From assembly GCF_014903745.1 (NCBI RefSeq), contig NZ_JACVXA010000013.1, positions 32,610 through 96,609 on the forward strand: a stretch of 64,000 bases of DNA. The letters run 5' to 3'. The position numbers were made by a program, and so were the translations under genes. Below the pieces are notes generated by a model, which saw only the letters and a program-made list of their open reading frames with translations, ran no database searches and was not told the origin of the DNA. Origin of the DNA: Mangrovicoccus algicola. GTDB taxonomy: Bacteria; Pseudomonadota; Alphaproteobacteria; Rhodobacterales; Rhodobacteraceae. Below are positions 19,351 through 30,202 of the stretch, one piece after another. How positions within the stretch are numbered: position 1 is the first letter of the stretch; the number at the start of each line of letters is the position of its first letter.

Positions 19351-21810
19351 ATGGCCCTTGCCCTGCCGATCGATGACGCGCTGCCCGCGCTGCGCGCGGC
19401 CCTGGCCTCCCATGGCCGCGCCGTGCTGCAGGCCCCGCCCGGCGCGGGCAAGACCACCCGCGTGCCGCTGGACCTCCTGGCCTCGGGGCTGGTCGAGGGC
19501 CGCATCCTGATGCTGGAACCCCGCCGCCTGGCCGCCCGCGCCGCCGCTGAGCGGATGGCCGCCACCCTGGGCGAGGAGGTCGGACAGACCGTCGGCTACC
19601 GCATCCGCGGCGACAGCAGGGTCAGCCGCGCGACCCGCATCGAGGTCGTCACCGAAGGCATCCTGACCCGCCAGATCCAGGCCGATCCCGACCTGCCCGG
19701 CATCGGGCTGGTGATCTTCGACGAATTCCACGAACGCTCGCTGCAGGCCGATCTGGGGCTGGCCCTGGCCTGGGAGGTGCGCGGCGCGCTGCGCGAGGAC
19801 CTGCAGATCGTCGTCATGTCCGCCACGCTGGATGCCGCGCCGGTCGCCGCGCTGCTCGAGGATGCGCCGATGGTCACCTCCGAGGGCCGCGCCTTCCCGG
19901 TGGAGACCCGGCACCTGGAGCGTCCGAAGGGCCCGCGCGAACGTATCGAGGCCGTGACCGCCGACCTGGTGGCCCGCGCCATGGGCGAAACGGAGGGCGG
20001 CGTCCTGGTCTTCCTGCCCGGCGAGGGCGAGATCCGCCGCACCGAGGGGCTGCTGAAGGGCCGCCTGCCCGCCGATGCCGATATCCGGCCGCTTTTCGGC
20101 GCGATGGAGCTGAAGGCGCAGCGCGCCGCGATCGCCCCCTCGCCCGCCGGCCGCCGCAAGGTGGTCCTGGCCACCGCCATCGCCGAGACATCGCTGACCA
20201 TCGAGGATGTGCGCGTCGTGGTGGATGCCGGGCTGGCGCGGCGGGCCCGGTTCGATCCGAATTCCGGCATGTCGCGGCTGGTGACCGACCGCGTCACCCG
20301 CGCCGAGGCCGAACAGCGCCGCGGGCGGGCCGGACGGGTTGCGCCGGGGATCTGCTACCGCGCCTGGACGCGGGGCGAGGAAGGCGGGCTGGCCGCCTTC
20401 CCGCCGCCGGAAATCGCCGCCGCCGATCTGACCGGGCTGGCGCTGGACCTGGCGCAATGGGGGGCGGAGCCCGGCGACCTGGCCTTCCTGACGCCGCCGC
20501 CCGAGGGCGCGCTGGCCGAGGCGCGGGCGCTTCTGGCCGATCTGGGCGCGCTGGATGCGGCCGGGCGGCTGACCGATCACGGTGCCGCGCTGGCGCGGCT
20601 GCCGGTGCATCCGCGGCTGGGGCACATGCTGGCCCTGGCCGGGCGGCAGGCGGCGGATCTGGCGGCGCTCCTGGCCGATCGCGACCCGCTGCGCGGCGCC
20701 GGGACCGACCTGCGGCTGCGGCTGGAGGCGCTGCGCGATCCCCGCCGCTTCGCCGCCGAACATGGAGAGATCGCCAGCCGCGCGGGACTGGAGCGCATCC
20801 GCGCGGAAGCCCGCCGCCTGTCCCGCGCCGCACCTGATGCGGCGCCTCCCCTGTCCCCGGCGGAGATGGCGGCGCTGGCCTATCCCGACCGGATCGGGCT
20901 GCGCCGCAAGGGCGACGATCCCCGCTGGCTCCTGTCCGGCGGCAAGGGCGCGGCGATGGATCCGGGCGACCCGCTGGCCGGACAGCGGCTGATCGTGGCG
21001 CTGGACCTGGACGGGGACGCCCGCGAAGCGAGGCTCCGCCTCGGCGCGGCGCTCGGCGAGGCCGAACTGCGCGGGCTTTACGCGGATCGCATCGCGGAGA
21101 TCCCCGTCTGCCAGTGGTCGAAGCGCGACCGCCGCGTCGAGGCGCGGCTGCAGGAACGCTTCGGCGCGCTGGTGCTGACCGACCGCCACTGGAAGGACGC
21201 GCCCGAGGAGGCCGTCGCCGCGGCCGCGCTGGAGGGGCTGCGCGACCTCGGGCTGCAGGCGCTGAAACCCTCCGCCGCCTTCGACCTGCTGCGCGCGCGG
21301 CTGGCGCTGGCCCGCAACGAGATGCCCGGCCTGCCCGACCCTTCCGAGGATGCCCTGCTCGCCGAGGCGGAGGACTGGCTGCTGCCCTATCTGGGCCGGG
21401 CCCGCTCGGCTGCCGATCTCAAGGCGCTGGACCCCGGCCCGGCGCTGGCCGCGCGGCTGGGCTGGGACGAGGCGCAGGCGCTCGACCGGTTCGCGCCGCC
21501 GCATTACACCACGCCGCTGGGACGCCGCATCGCCATCGATTACGGCGCCGAGGCCCCCGAGATCACGCTGCGCCTGCAGGAAATGTTCGGCGAGACACGG
21601 CACCCGATGGTCGGCGGGCGGCCGCTGCGGGTCACGCTTCTGTCGCCTGCCGGACGGCCGGTGCAGACGACGATGGACCTGCCGGGATTCTGGACCAGTT
21701 CCTATGCCGATGTCCGCAAGGACATGCGCGGCCGCTATCCGCGCCATCCCTGGCCCGAGGATCCGACCGCGGCCGACCCGACGCTGCGGGCCAAGCCCAG
21801 GGGCAGCTAG
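19351..21810 (+). CDS. hrpB: ATP-dependent RNA helicase HrpB
   Basis: An 819-residue DEAH/RHA-family helicase. Walker A is APPGAGKTT (residues 28-36), and the Walker B variant DEFH (124-127) is the HrpB hallmark. MSATLD (motif III), [13 protein letters not shown] (V) and [12 protein letters not shown] (VI) follow. The C-terminal HrpB-specific domain ends with [19 protein letters not shown] and [29 protein letters not shown] blocks, the latter nearly invariant. Its role in most bacteria is uncertain, and it is often dispensable. It starts 2 bp after the DUF3108 gene. Confidence 0.96.
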   Translation: MALALPIDDALPALRAALASHGRAVLQAPPGAGKTTRVPLDLLASGLVEGRILMLEPRRLAARAAAERMAATLGEEVGQTVGYRIRGDSRVSRATRIEVVTEGILTRQIQADPDLPGIGLVIFDEFHERSLQADLGLALAWEVRGALREDLQIVVMSATLDAAPVAALLEDAPMVTSEGRAFPVETRHLERPKGPRERIEAVTADLVARAMGETEGGVLVFLPGEGEIRRTEGLLKGRLPADADIRPLFGAMELKAQRAAIAPSPAGRRKVVLATAIAETSLTIEDVRVVVDAGLARRARFDPNSGMSRLVTDRVTRAEAEQRRGRAGRVAPGICYRAWTRGEEGGLAAFPPPEIAAADLTGLALDLAQWGAEPGDLAFLTPPPEGALAEARALLADLGALDAAGRLTDHGAALARLPVHPRLGHMLALAGRQAADLAALLADRDPLRGAGTDLRLRLEALRDPRRFAAEHGEIASRAGLERIRAEARRLSRAAPDAAPPLSPAEMAALAYPDRIGLRRKGDDPRWLLSGGKGAAMDPGDPLAGQRLIVALDLDGDAREARLRLGAALGEAELRGLYADRIAEIPVCQWSKRDRRVEARLQERFGALVLTDRHWKDAPEEAVAAAALEGLRDLGLQALKPSAAFDLLRARLALARNEMPGLPDPSEDALLAEAEDWLLPYLGRARSAADLKALDPGPALAARLGWDEAQALDRFAPPHYTTPLGRRIAIDYGAEAPEITLRLQEMFGETRHPMVGGRPLRVTLLSPAGRPVQTTMDLPGFWTSSYADVRKDMRGRYPRHPWPEDPTAADPTLRAKPRGS

Positions 21811-21828
21811 CGCCGCCCCCGGCGGGGC

Positions 21829-22755
21829 TCAGAGCCCCAGGCACCAGCGCATGACGGCCTTCTGGGCATGCATGCGGTTCTCGGCCTCGTCGAAGATCAC
21901 CGATTGCGGCCCGTCCATCACCTCGTCGGTGACTTCCTCGCCGCGATGCGCGGGCAGGCAATGCATGAACAGCGCCTCCTTCCCGGCCGCGGCCATCAGC
22001 GCGCCGTTGACCTGGTAGGCGGCCAGCAGATTGTGCCGCCGCTCCCGGGTCTCGGGCGCGTCATGCATCGACACCCAGGTATCGGCCACGACCAGGTCGG
22101 CGCCCTCGACGGCCTTCGCCGGGTCGCGCTCGATGGTGATGTTTGCGCCCGCCGCCCGGGCCGCCGCGACATATTCGGCATCCGGGTCCAGCGACTCGGG
22201 GCCGGCAAAGACGAAATCGAAGCCGAACTGCCCCGCGGCATGGATGAAGGAGGCGCAGACATTGTTGCCGTCGCCGGTCCAGACCACCTTCTTGCCCGCG
22301 ATCGGTCCGCGATGTTCCTCGAAGGTCAGGATGTCGGCCATGATCTGGCAGGGATGGCTGCGGTTCGTCAGCCCGTTGATCACCGGCACGGTGGCATGCT
22401 CGGCCAGTTCCAGCAACGTCTCCTCGCCGAAGGTGCGGATCATGATCAGGTCGACATAGCGGCTGAGCACGCGGGCGGTGTCGGCGATGCTCTCGCCATG
22501 GCCCAGCTGCATCTCGGACCCGGTCAGCACCATCGTCTGCCCGCCCATCTGCCGCACGCCCATGTCGAAGGAGACGCGGGTCCGCGTCGACGGCTTCTCG
22601 AAGATCAGCGCGACCATGCACCCCTCCAGCGGATGCTCGGCATCGGCCGTGCCGCGCGGCAGGCCGCGGCGGGCCGATTTCATCGCCGCCGCCTGGTCGA
22701 TCATCGACCGCAGGTCCTCGGCAGACGTCTTGTGGATGTCCAGGAAGTGTTTCAT
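21829..22755 (-). CDS. argF: Ornithine carbamoyltransferase
   Basis: A 308-residue anabolic enzyme joining ornithine and carbamoyl phosphate to give citrulline. The carbamoyl-phosphate loop FEKPSTRTR (STRTR at 56-60), the HPCQ block and the ornithine/catalytic loop [12 protein letters not shown] are all present. The ATG at 22755 ([10 protein letters not shown]) is chosen over an in-frame upstream codon because this is the family N-terminus. It follows argD by 12 bp on the same strand, so the two arginine genes form an operon with argD first. Confidence 0.97.
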   Translation of the reverse strand: MKHFLDIHKTSAEDLRSMIDQAAAMKSARRGLPRGTADAEHPLEGCMVALIFEKPSTRTRVSFDMGVRQMGGQTMVLTGSEMQLGHGESIADTARVLSRYVDLIMIRTFGEETLLELAEHATVPVINGLTNRSHPCQIMADILTFEEHRGPIAGKKVVWTGDGNNVCASFIHAAGQFGFDFVFAGPESLDPDAEYVAAARAAGANITIERDPAKAVEGADLVVADTWVSMHDAPETRERRHNLLAAYQVNGALMAAAGKEALFMHCLPAHRGEEVTDEVMDGPQSVIFDEAENRMHAQKAVMRWCLGL

Positions 22756-22767
22756 CGTTACCAAACC

Positions 22768-23955
22768 TCAGGCGCTTTCGGCGGGCTTCTGTGCCAGCGC
22801 GCAGGCGGCCCGGTCCAGCCGCGCCACCGCCTCTGCAATATCCTCGTCGGGAATGTTCAGCGCGGGCAGCAGCCGCACCACGTTATCGGCGGCGGGCACG
22901 GTCAGCAGGCCCTCGGCCTGGGCCGCCGCCACCAGATCGGCCGGGGCCACCCGGCATTTCAGCCCGATCATCAGCCCCGTCCCGCGCACCGTCTCGAAGA
23001 TGGCCGGATGCGACGCGACCAGGCCTTCGAGCGACTGCCGCAGCAGCCCGGCCTTGCGGTTCACCTCGGCCAGGAAGGCCGGGTCCGAGACGATCCCGGT
23101 CACCTTCAGCCCCACGGCGCAGCCCAGCGGGTTGCCGCCATAGGTGGATCCGTGGGTGCCCGCCTTCATGCCCTGCGCCGCCTCTTCGGTGGCCAGAACC
23201 GCGCCCAGCGGGAAGCCGCCGCCGATGCCCTTGGCGGACATCATGATGTCGGGGGTGACGCCTGCATGTTCATGCGCGAAGAGGCGGCCGGTCCGGCCCA
23301 TGCCGCATTGCACCTCGTCGAAGATCAGCAGCGCGCCGACCTTGTCGCAGCGCGCCCGCAGCGCCTTCAGCGTGGCATCGGGGATCGCGCGGATCCCGCC
23401 CTCGCCCTGGATCGGCTCGACGATCACCGCCGCGGTATCCTCGGTGACGGCCGCCAGCAGCGCCTCGTCCTCGCCGAAGGGCACATGGACGAAGCCCGGC
23501 ATCAGCGGGCCGAAGCCCTTGACCATCTTGTCGCCGCCCGCCATCGCGATGGCGCCGGTGGAGCGGCCGTGGAACGCGCCCTGCAGCGCCACGATCTGCG
23601 CGCGCGGCGCGCCCGCCTCGTCATGGTACTTGCGCGCCATCTTGATCGCCAGTTCCGCCGCCTCCGTGCCGGAATTGGTGAAGAACACCGTATCGGCAAA
23701 GGTCAGCTCCACCAGCTTGTCGGCCAGCTGCTGCTGTTCGGGAATGGTGTAGAGGTTGGAGACATGCCACAGCTTCGCGGCCTGCGCGGTCAGGGCCGCG
23801 ACCAGTTCCGGCGCGGCATGTCCCAGCGCATTCACCGCGATCCCGGCGCCCATGTCCAGGAATCGGCGCCCGTCCGCCTCCACCAGCCAGGAGCCTTCGC
23901 CCGAGACGAAGGACAATGGCAGCCGCGAATAGGTCGGCAGAACGGACGGGATCAT
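22768..23955 (-). CDS. argD: Acetylornithine aminotransferase
   Basis: A 395-residue class III PLP aminotransferase that makes N-acetylornithine from N-acetylglutamate semialdehyde. It may also act on succinyldiaminopimelate in lysine synthesis. Key parts are FFTNSGTEAAELAIKMAR (phosphate binding), GAFHGRS, LIFDEVQCGMGRTG, and MSAKGIGGG with PLP-binding Lys242. The ATG at 23955 has AGAGGACC upstream. It is the first gene of argD-argF. The 226 bp before it, up to the ABC permease stop, must hold the operon promoter, but no ArgR-type palindrome was obvious there. Confidence 0.96.
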   Translation of the reverse strand: MIPSVLPTYSRLPLSFVSGEGSWLVEADGRRFLDMGAGIAVNALGHAAPELVAALTAQAAKLWHVSNLYTIPEQQQLADKLVELTFADTVFFTNSGTEAAELAIKMARKYHDEAGAPRAQIVALQGAFHGRSTGAIAMAGGDKMVKGFGPLMPGFVHVPFGEDEALLAAVTEDTAAVIVEPIQGEGGIRAIPDATLKALRARCDKVGALLIFDEVQCGMGRTGRLFAHEHAGVTPDIMMSAKGIGGGFPLGAVLATEEAAQGMKAGTHGSTYGGNPLGCAVGLKVTGIVSDPAFLAEVNRKAGLLRQSLEGLVASHPAIFETVRGTGLMIGLKCRVAPADLVAAAQAEGLLTVPAADNVVRLLPALNIPDEDIAEAVARLDRAACALAQKPAESA

Positions 23956-24181
23956 GGTCGTGGTCCTCTTCAGGAAGCCCAAGGCGTGCCCGAGGGCGGT
24001 ATGTCTGTCAATGGGAGAGGGGGATGCGGGGACGTTTTGCCCTGCATCGCGGACAGGTCGGATCAGGCGCTGGCGCGCAGGCTTCGGCGCCTGGGGCGCA
24101 GGAGGGGGGCCGATCCGGTCATGGCGCGGGCCATATACCGGATTTTCCCGCCGATCCAGCGTTTTCCGCGCCGGTGCCCCG

Positions 24182-24985
24182 TCAGGGCTTCAACCGGTGG
24201 CCGCTGCGCAGCCAGTGCCAGCTCAGCGCCGCCAGCGCGCCGGCCACCGCGAGGCAGACCCCCATCCCCAGCCAGGGCGAACTGTCGGACACGCCCAGGA
24301 TCGCGTAGCGCGCCCCGTCGATCAGGTAGAAGATCGGGTTGACATGGCACAGCGCCTGCATCGCCGGCGGCAGAACCTCGATGGAATAGAAGGTCCCCGA
24401 CAGGAAGGTCAGCGGCGTGATCACGAAATTGGAGATCACCGACATCTGGTCGAATTTCTCCGCATAGATCGCGCCGATGATGCCCAGGCAGCCCATCAGC
24501 GCCGATCCCACGACCAGCACCAGCGCCAGCCACAGCGGATGCGCCAGCCCGGTGCCCAGATACAGCATCATCAGCGCCAGCACCGGCAGCGACACCAGAA
24601 GCCCCCGCGCCAGCGCCCCGGCCAGATAGCCCGCCAGCATCTCGCCCGCCGAGAGGGGCGGCATCAGCGTGTCGACGATATTGCCCTGCACCTTGGCCAC
24701 GAGGATCGAGGAGGAGGTGTTGGCAAAGGCGTTCTGGATCACCGACATCATCAGGATGCCCGGCGCGATGAAGCTGAGGAAGGGCAGGCCCATCACCTCG
24801 CCGCGCCGCGTTCCCAGCGCCAGCCCGAAGACGGCGAGGAACAGCACGGCGGTGATCAGCGGGGCCATCACGGTCTGCGACCAGACCGCCATGAAGCGGC
24901 GGGTCTCGCGCTCGGCAAGGGTGGTCATTCCCAGCCAGTTGACCCGGCCGAAGCGGCGGGTTCCCATGCGGCGGCTATTGTCCAT
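24182..24985 (-). CDS. ABC-2 type transporter permease
   Basis: A 267-residue inner-membrane protein with six hydrophobic segments. The first follows the cytosolic head NWLGMTTLAERETRRFMAVW. The FLSGTFYSIEVLPPAMQALCHVNPIFYLIDGARYAILG stretch is the ABC2_membrane signature, as in YadH. Such permeases pair with an ATPase to export polysaccharides, lipids or drugs. Neither neighbour (gcrA divergent, argD downstream) encodes the ATPase, so the partner must lie elsewhere. GGGAGACAGG precedes the ATG. The substrate cannot be inferred. Confidence 0.9.
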   Translation of the reverse strand: MDNSRRMGTRRFGRVNWLGMTTLAERETRRFMAVWSQTVMAPLITAVLFLAVFGLALGTRRGEVMGLPFLSFIAPGILMMSVIQNAFANTSSSILVAKVQGNIVDTLMPPLSAGEMLAGYLAGALARGLLVSLPVLALMMLYLGTGLAHPLWLALVLVVGSALMGCLGIIGAIYAEKFDQMSVISNFVITPLTFLSGTFYSIEVLPPAMQALCHVNPIFYLIDGARYAILGVSDSSPWLGMGVCLAVAGALAALSWHWLRSGHRLKP

Positions 24986-25138
24986 GGGGCCTGTCTCCCT
25001 TAGATAGTGGCGCGGCCTTGATCCGTCGCGCGGGTTGATACCCGCCATCGAAACGATATGATAGGGGCTTCCGGCGCGCCGCCGCCGGACCGGGCCGGAG
25101 CCGCTCCGGCCGTCGCTGAACCAGAAGTGGAACCACGG

Positions 25139-25744
<606 letters not shown>

Positions 25745-25750
25745 GCCGGA

Positions 25751-25770
25751 CCCGGTGCCCTGGCACCGGG
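25751..25770 (+). terminator. Hairpin after gcrA, possible terminator
   Basis: CCCGGTGC (25751-25758) pairs with GCACCGGG (25763-25770) across a CCTG loop, 6 bp after the gcrA stop. No T-run follows, so it may need Rho or may only stabilise the 3' end. Confidence 0.4.
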
Positions 25771-25981
25771 CAGCGCGATTGCCGGGGGCGCGACAAGTCC
25801 CGCGGACAGACAACCGGTGCAGAACCCGCAGCGGACATCCCCGGGCCCGGCCCCGGCATCCCGCGCCTGCGCCTGCGCCGGACGCGGCGTCCGTTCTTGC
25901 CGGTCGCGGCCCGTCGGCCCGTCATCGCGCCGGGCGCGGGGCTCTCCTCCCGGCATCCTGCCGCGCCGCGGGCCATGCGGC

Positions 25982-26012
25982 GCCGTCCCGCCCCGGCGAA
26001 AGCCGGGGCCTC
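25982..26012. repeat. Palindromic intergenic repeat, copy 1
   Basis: GCCGTCCCG followed by GCCCCGGC - GAAA - GCCGGGGC (stem 25990-25997 with 26002-26009). The same GCCGTCCCG lead-in precedes two other palindromes, at 37591 and 45517. Confidence 0.5.
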
Positions 26013-26104
26013 CTGTTTCGCGCCAGCCCCGGTGACGGCGGTCGGATCCGCGCCGCGCGCGGAACCTCTTCCCGCGGCAGGCCGGATCCTCTATGTGCGG
26101 CTCC

Positions 26105-27478
26105 ATGTCCCAGAATCCTCCCAGCCTCCGCCCGGATCTTGCGCCGAAAGGCCGCTTCGACGCTCCCGCCCGCCCCGGCCAGCCGACCATCGGCATGGTC
26201 TCCCTCGGCTGCCCCAAGGCGCTGGTCGACAGCGAACGCATCCTGACCCGGCTGCGCGCCGAGGGCTACGCGATCTCGCCCGATTACCACGGCGCGGAGG
26301 CGGTGATCGTCAATACCTGCGGCTTTCTCGACAGCGCCAAGGCCGAGAGCCTGGAGGCGATCGGCGAGGCGCTGCGCGAGAACGGCAAGGTGATCGTCAC
26401 CGGCTGTCTCGGTGCCGAACCCGACTACATCACCGGCGCGCATCCCAAGGTGCTGGCCGTGACGGGCCCGCATCAATACGAACAGGTTCTGGATGCCGTC
26501 CATGGCGCCGTGCCGCCCGCGCCGGACCCGTTCATCGACCTGCTGCCCGCCTCCGGCGTGTCCCTGACGCCGCGGCATTACAGCTATCTGAAGATATCCG
26601 AGGGCTGCAACCACAAGTGCAAGTTCTGCATCATCCCCGACATGCGCGGCCGTCTGGCCTCGCGCCCCCACAGGGCGGTGATGCGCGAGGCCGAGAAGCT
26701 GGTCGAGGCGGGCGTGCGCGAATTGCTGGTGATCAGTCAGGACACCTCCGCCTATGGCACGGACTGGGCCGACCGCCCGTCCAAGGCGCCGATCCTCGAC
26801 CTGGCGCGCGATCTGGGCAGGCTGGGCGCCTGGGTGCGGCTGCATTACGTCTATCCCTATCCGCATGTGCGCGAATTGGTGCCGATGATGGAGGCCGCCG
26901 CGACCGGGTCGGGGATCCTGCCCTATCTCGACATCCCCTTCCAGCACGCCCATCCCGACACGCTGCGCCGCATGGCGCGTCCGGCCGCCGCCTCGCGCAC
27001 GCTGGAGGAAATCGCCGCCTGGCGCGCTGCCGTGCCCGATCTGGTGCTGCGCTCGACTTTCATCGTCGGCTATCCCGGCGAGACCGAGGCCGAGTTCCAG
27101 CACCTGCTGGACTGGATGGACGAGGCGCAGCTCGACCGGGTCGGCTGCTTCCAGTACGAGAATGTCGCGGGCGCCCGCGCCAATGATCTGCCCGACCATG
27201 TCCCGGCCGAGGTCAAGCAGGAGCGCTGGGACCGGTTCATGGAGAAGGCCCAGGCGATCTCCGAGGCGAAGCTGGAGGCCAGGGTCGGCAAGCAGCTGCA
27301 GGTCATCGTCGACGAGGTCGATGCCGAGGGAGCGACCTGCCGCACCATGGCCGATGCGCCGGAAATCGACGGCAACCTGTTCATCGACGAGGGGTTCGAG
27401 GCGCTGAAGCCCGGCGACATAGTGACGGTCGAGGTGGACGAGGCCGGGGAATACGACCTCTGGGGACGGCTGGCCTGA
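26105..27478 (+). CDS. rimO: Ribosomal protein S12 methylthiotransferase RimO
   Basis: A 457-residue radical-SAM enzyme that adds a methylthio group to the conserved Asp of ribosomal protein S12. The MTTase domain carries three cluster cysteines, Cys36 ([14 protein letters not shown]), Cys72 (NTCGFLDSA) and Cys101 (VTGCLGA). The radical-SAM cluster is CNHKCKFC (Cys168, 172, 175). The C-terminal TRAM domain ends [27 protein letters not shown] and the [13 protein letters not shown] block separate it from MiaB. The ATG at 26105 is preferred. An earlier in-frame ATG at 26093 adds four residues. Confidence 0.95.
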   Translation: MSQNPPSLRPDLAPKGRFDAPARPGQPTIGMVSLGCPKALVDSERILTRLRAEGYAISPDYHGAEAVIVNTCGFLDSAKAESLEAIGEALRENGKVIVTGCLGAEPDYITGAHPKVLAVTGPHQYEQVLDAVHGAVPPAPDPFIDLLPASGVSLTPRHYSYLKISEGCNHKCKFCIIPDMRGRLASRPHRAVMREAEKLVEAGVRELLVISQDTSAYGTDWADRPSKAPILDLARDLGRLGAWVRLHYVYPYPHVRELVPMMEAAATGSGILPYLDIPFQHAHPDTLRRMARPAAASRTLEEIAAWRAAVPDLVLRSTFIVGYPGETEAEFQHLLDWMDEAQLDRVGCFQYENVAGARANDLPDHVPAEVKQERWDRFMEKAQAISEAKLEARVGKQLQVIVDEVDAEGATCRTMADAPEIDGNLFIDEGFEALKPGDIVTVEVDEAGEYDLWGRLA

Positions 27479-27493
27479 CCGGTCCCGGCGCGC

Positions 27494-28030
27494 TCAGTCC
27501 CGATCGGCGCAATCGGGCGAGAGCTGCGCCGCGACCAGTTCCAGGCGCGCGGCGTAATTCTGGCGGACAGGCTCGAAGCGCAGGCGCACCTCCACCGTCT
27601 GGCGTTCGGCCATCGGAGCGCGATGGATCATCTCCGCCAGTTCCATCGCGGCCGGCTGCTGCAATTCATCGAAGGTGATGCGCCCATGGGCCGTCCGCCC
27701 GTAATCGACGATATTGGCCCGGTCCCCCTCCGCACGGGCGAGTTCCTGGAAGGCGGGAAAGATCGTTCCGTCCGTCGGCATGTTGGCCAGGCTGACCTGC
27801 ATCGCCTCCGGCCCGTCGGCCGCCTGCAGAACCGCCGCCAGCATCGAGGAACTGCGGATCTCCAGCGCGCAGGACACCGTCCGGCGCATATCCCCGGCAG
27901 CCTTCTCGAATTCCGCGACCAGCCGGGTCTCCGCCGCGGAGATCCGCGCAGCGGACAACTGGTCCACCACCGCCACCGAGGCGGCAAGCATCGCGCCGAA
28001 CGCCAGGAAATCTGCCAAAGTCATATTCAT
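27494..28030 (-). CDS. Hypothetical protein with an N-terminal hydrophobic helix
   Basis: About 178 residues, family not recognised. The first 25 residues (MNMTLADFLAFGAMLAASVAVV) are one hydrophobic helix without an obvious cleavage site, probably a membrane anchor. The rest is mostly helical and mixed-charge, with two Cys (SCALEIRS and SPDCADRD). It ends 15 bp from the rimO stop (convergent). A GTG at 28063 is an alternative start (MEPFRKTFGAF). No strong ribosome site decides between them. The periplasm-facing soluble part is an inference. Confidence 0.6.
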   Translation of the reverse strand: MNMTLADFLAFGAMLAASVAVVDQLSAARISAAETRLVAEFEKAAGDMRRTVSCALEIRSSSMLAAVLQAADGPEAMQVSLANMPTDGTIFPAFQELARAEGDRANIVDYGRTAHGRITFDELQQPAAMELAEMIHRAPMAERQTVEVRLRFEPVRQNYAARLELVAAQLSPDCADRD

Positions 28031-28125
28031 GAAAGCACCGAAAGTCTTGCGGAAGGGTTCCACAATCCCGGGAATATGTCAATTTCCGGCAAGCTGCCGG
28101 GCAAACGCGGGCGCCCGGCGGGCTG

Positions 28126-28881
28126 CTACTGGCCGCGGGTCAGGCGCGCCATCGTCTGCTGCACCACCCGGATGCGGTCGCCATTCGGCGGGTGCGTCCC
28201 CAGGAACTGGTCGCCCGGATCGCGCGCGCGGGAGAAATAGGCGACCCCGTCCACCGGGTCGTAGCCCGCGTGATAGGCGATCTGCGCGCCCAGGCTGTCG
28301 GCCTCCAGCTCGTAATTCTTGGAATAGGCCCGCGACCCGGTGAAGGCGCCCAGCTCCTGCGCCGAGGCGATGGTGGAGGACGTCCCCCCCAGCGCCGCCG
28401 CGGCAAGCCCCGCCGCGATGGCCGCCGCCTCGGTGGTGCTCTGCTGACGCGCGATATGGTCGGAAATGTGATGCGCCGCCTCGTGCGACAGCACGAAAGC
28501 CACCTCGTCGGCATTGCGCAGATCGTTCAGCAGCGTCTGGTTGACGACGAGCAGAGGCTGGCCGTTGGCCAGCTGGGTCTGGTAGGCATTGGCGGGCTTG
28601 GACGGGTCGCGGTCCAGCTCGATGCGGAAATCGCAGTTGCGGGCGGGCGGCGTCGCGCGGCAGACCTGTTCCGCCACCGGCTCCACCCGGGCGACGATGG
28701 TCGCGAAGTTCTTGTCGGCGGGGGCCTTCTGCGGCGTCCCCGAGATCACCGGCCGGGCCGCCGTCTGCGTCTGCGATCCCTGCGGCGCCACGGCCACGGT
28801 GCAGCCTGAGGCGGCCAGCACCACGGATAGCAGTATCGACAGAGCGGCCGGGCGTCCCGGCACCGTGATCGCGAGCATCAT
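28126..28881 (-). CDS. M48-family metalloprotease lipoprotein
   Basis: A 251-residue lipoprotein and zinc peptidase. The leader ends VVLAASGC, giving lipid-modified Cys27. The zinc motif HEAAH is at 133-137 (FVLSHEAAHHISDHIA), and YELEADSLGAQIAYHAGYDP supplies the third ligand Glu and the family context. DQFLGTHPPNGDRIRVV is the usual M48C ending. Related proteins (BepA, LoiP, YcaL) act on outer-membrane assembly substrates in the periplasm; that role is inferred here. A start two codons upstream of the second Met (MMLAITV) is used. Confidence 0.92.
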   Translation of the reverse strand: MMLAITVPGRPAALSILLSVVLAASGCTVAVAPQGSQTQTAARPVISGTPQKAPADKNFATIVARVEPVAEQVCRATPPARNCDFRIELDRDPSKPANAYQTQLANGQPLLVVNQTLLNDLRNADEVAFVLSHEAAHHISDHIARQQSTTEAAAIAAGLAAAALGGTSSTIASAQELGAFTGSRAYSKNYELEADSLGAQIAYHAGYDPVDGVAYFSRARDPGDQFLGTHPPNGDRIRVVQQTMARLTRGQ

Positions 28882-29025
28882 GCTGGCCTCCTCAGCGCGC
28901 CAGACCATTACCTAGCGAGGCCGCGCGGCACAGGCAAGCGGCGCCGTGGCGCGCCCGCTGCATCCGCCGCACTGGCCCCCGGCCCCGGACGTGCTAGCCT
29001 TGCTGCAGGCAAGTGGAGGTTTCCC

Positions 29026-29268
29026 ATGTTCACGATCGAACACGAATTCGACGCCACGGTGGTCACGCTGGTCGACGAGGGCGGCACGCATCTTCAGGAG
29101 GACGTGATCGTCAGCGCGCTGGACGACTGCGTGACCATCGCCCAGTACGATCCGGTGCGGCGGCAGGAGAACCTGGTCACGCTGTCGATGGCGCAGGTGG
29201 CCGACCTGCGTGCCGCGCTGGATCTGCCCGAAGGCATGTATCGCATCGTCCGCAAGGCCGGCGCCTGA
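29026..29268 (+). CDS. Small conserved hypothetical protein
   Basis: 80 residues, MFTIEHEFDATVVTLVDEGG onward. It alternates short strands and turns and ends with a helix (MAQVADLRAALDLPEGMYRIVRK). There is no signal or membrane segment. AAGTGGAGG before the ATG is a strong ribosome site, and codon use matches the neighbours, so it is likely real. It converges on the DUF167 gene, with only 4 bp between stop codons. No function is assigned. Confidence 0.75.
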   Translation: MFTIEHEFDATVVTLVDEGGTHLQEDVIVSALDDCVTIAQYDPVRRQENLVTLSMAQVADLRAALDLPEGMYRIVRKAGA

Positions 29269-29272
29269 CGGG

Positions 29273-29509
29273 TCAGACCCGCCGGAAGGTCTTTTCCCGC
29301 GACGCGGCGCCGCGCACCAGGTCCAGCGCGGTTTTCGGCAGGCCCAGATGCGCGGCAAGCGCCTTGCGCGCCGCCTCCGTCGCCCTGCCCTTCTCGGGCG
29401 CTTCGGTGACATAGACACGAAGCCGCCCGCCATCCTCGACGATCCGCCCGCGCGAGGCGCGCGGCGTGACCGTCACGGTGATGGTGTCGCCCGGTTGCAT
29501 GCCCCGCAT
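29273..29509 (-). CDS. DUF167/YggU-family protein
   Basis: A short protein (78 residues from the ATG at 29509, 103 from a TTG at 29584). Its core ITVTVTPRASRGRIVEDGG and RLRVYVTEAPEKGRATEAARKALA matches DUF167: a V-x-V-x-P-x-A-S-R strand, and E-G-K/R-A-x-E-A-x followed by a helix. YggU has a known fold but no settled function. The shorter start fits the usual family length. The stop is 4 bp from that of the preceding plus-strand gene. Confidence 0.75.
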   Translation of the reverse strand: MRGMQPGDTITVTVTPRASRGRIVEDGGRLRVYVTEAPEKGRATEAARKALAAHLGLPKTALDLVRGAASREKTFRRV

Positions 29510-29623
29510 CTGCCCGCTGCGCAGGCCCGGCGCAAGCCCCGCGGACAGGGCCGCGACCGCCCCGCCCTTGACCCCGGGGGGCAAAGCGCCGACCTAGGGC
29601 CCATCCACCGAAGGAGATCCGAT

Positions 29624-30202
29624 GTGACCGCCGCCCGCCCCGATGTTCTCGACTTCCTCCTCACCCGGCGTTCGCGTCCGGCCAAGACCCTGACCGCCCC
29701 GGTCCCGGACAGCGACGCGCTGGGACCGCTGCTGAGCGCGGCGGCGCGCAGCCCCGATCACGGCGCGCTGGAGCCGTTCCGCTTCATCGTGCTGGAGCGC
29801 GCGGCCCTGGCGCGCATCGCGGAGCTGATCGCCCCGGCGGGCGAAAGGCTGGGCCGCAGCCCGGAGGAGATCGCCAAGCAGCGCGCCGTCTATGCGGGCG
29901 GCAACCTGGCGGTGGCGGTGGTCTTCTCGCCAAGGGAGAGCCCCAAGGTTCCCCGGGTCGAACAGCAATATACCGCGGGCGCCGTCTGCCTGTCGCTGCT
30001 GAATGCCGCGCTTGCCGCGGGCTGGGGGGCGAACTGGCTGTCCGGCTGGGCCAGCCACGATCCGCAATTCTGCGCCGAGGCCTTCGCGCTCGAGCCGCAG
30101 GAAGCCATTGCCGGGCTCATCCATATCGGGACCGAGAGCACGCAGCCGGCGGACCGGCCGCGCCCCGACATCAATGCCATCACCACCTGGGTGCGGGCAT
30201 GA
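29624..30202 (+). CDS. Nitroreductase-family flavoprotein
   Basis: 192 residues, related to YdjA-type small nitroreductases that bind FMN and use NAD(P)H. Visible blocks are FLLTRRSRPAKTLTAPVP (FMN phosphate-binding arginines), AARSPDHGALEPFRFIVLE, and the C-terminal ANWLSGWASHD and IAGLIHIGT. The start is a GTG at 29624, overlapping an ATG-TGA. AAGGAG sits 7 bp before it. The stop overlaps the start of the following EI24 gene (ATGA). The natural substrate is unknown. Confidence 0.88.
   Translation: MTAARPDVLDFLLTRRSRPAKTLTAPVPDSDALGPLLSAAARSPDHGALEPFRFIVLERAALARIAELIAPAGERLGRSPEEIAKQRAVYAGGNLAVAVVFSPRESPKVPRVEQQYTAGAVCLSLLNAALAAGWGANWLSGWASHDPQFCAEAFALEPQEAIAGLIHIGTESTQPADRPRPDINAITTWVRA

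Larger units (their letters stand above)
25745..26104. other. Gene-free spacer between gcrA and rimO
   Basis: No convincing gene in 360 bp; all frames across it are arginine/proline-rich composition artefacts. It holds a strong hairpin just after gcrA (25751-25770) and a copy of a palindromic repeat (25982-26009). GCGGCTCCATGTCC at the end is the rimO start area. Confidence 0.5.

Noticed and set aside
19264..21747. An 827-codon minus-strand frame opposite hrpB
   Set aside because: HrpB motifs on the plus strand are complete; the antisense product is Gly/Arg/Gln-rich without recognisable domains.
22768..25007. An ArgR-type operator or a missing ATPase gene around argD and the ABC permease
   Set aside because: No ARG-box palindrome and no Walker-type frame could be supported in the gap 23956-24181 or beyond.
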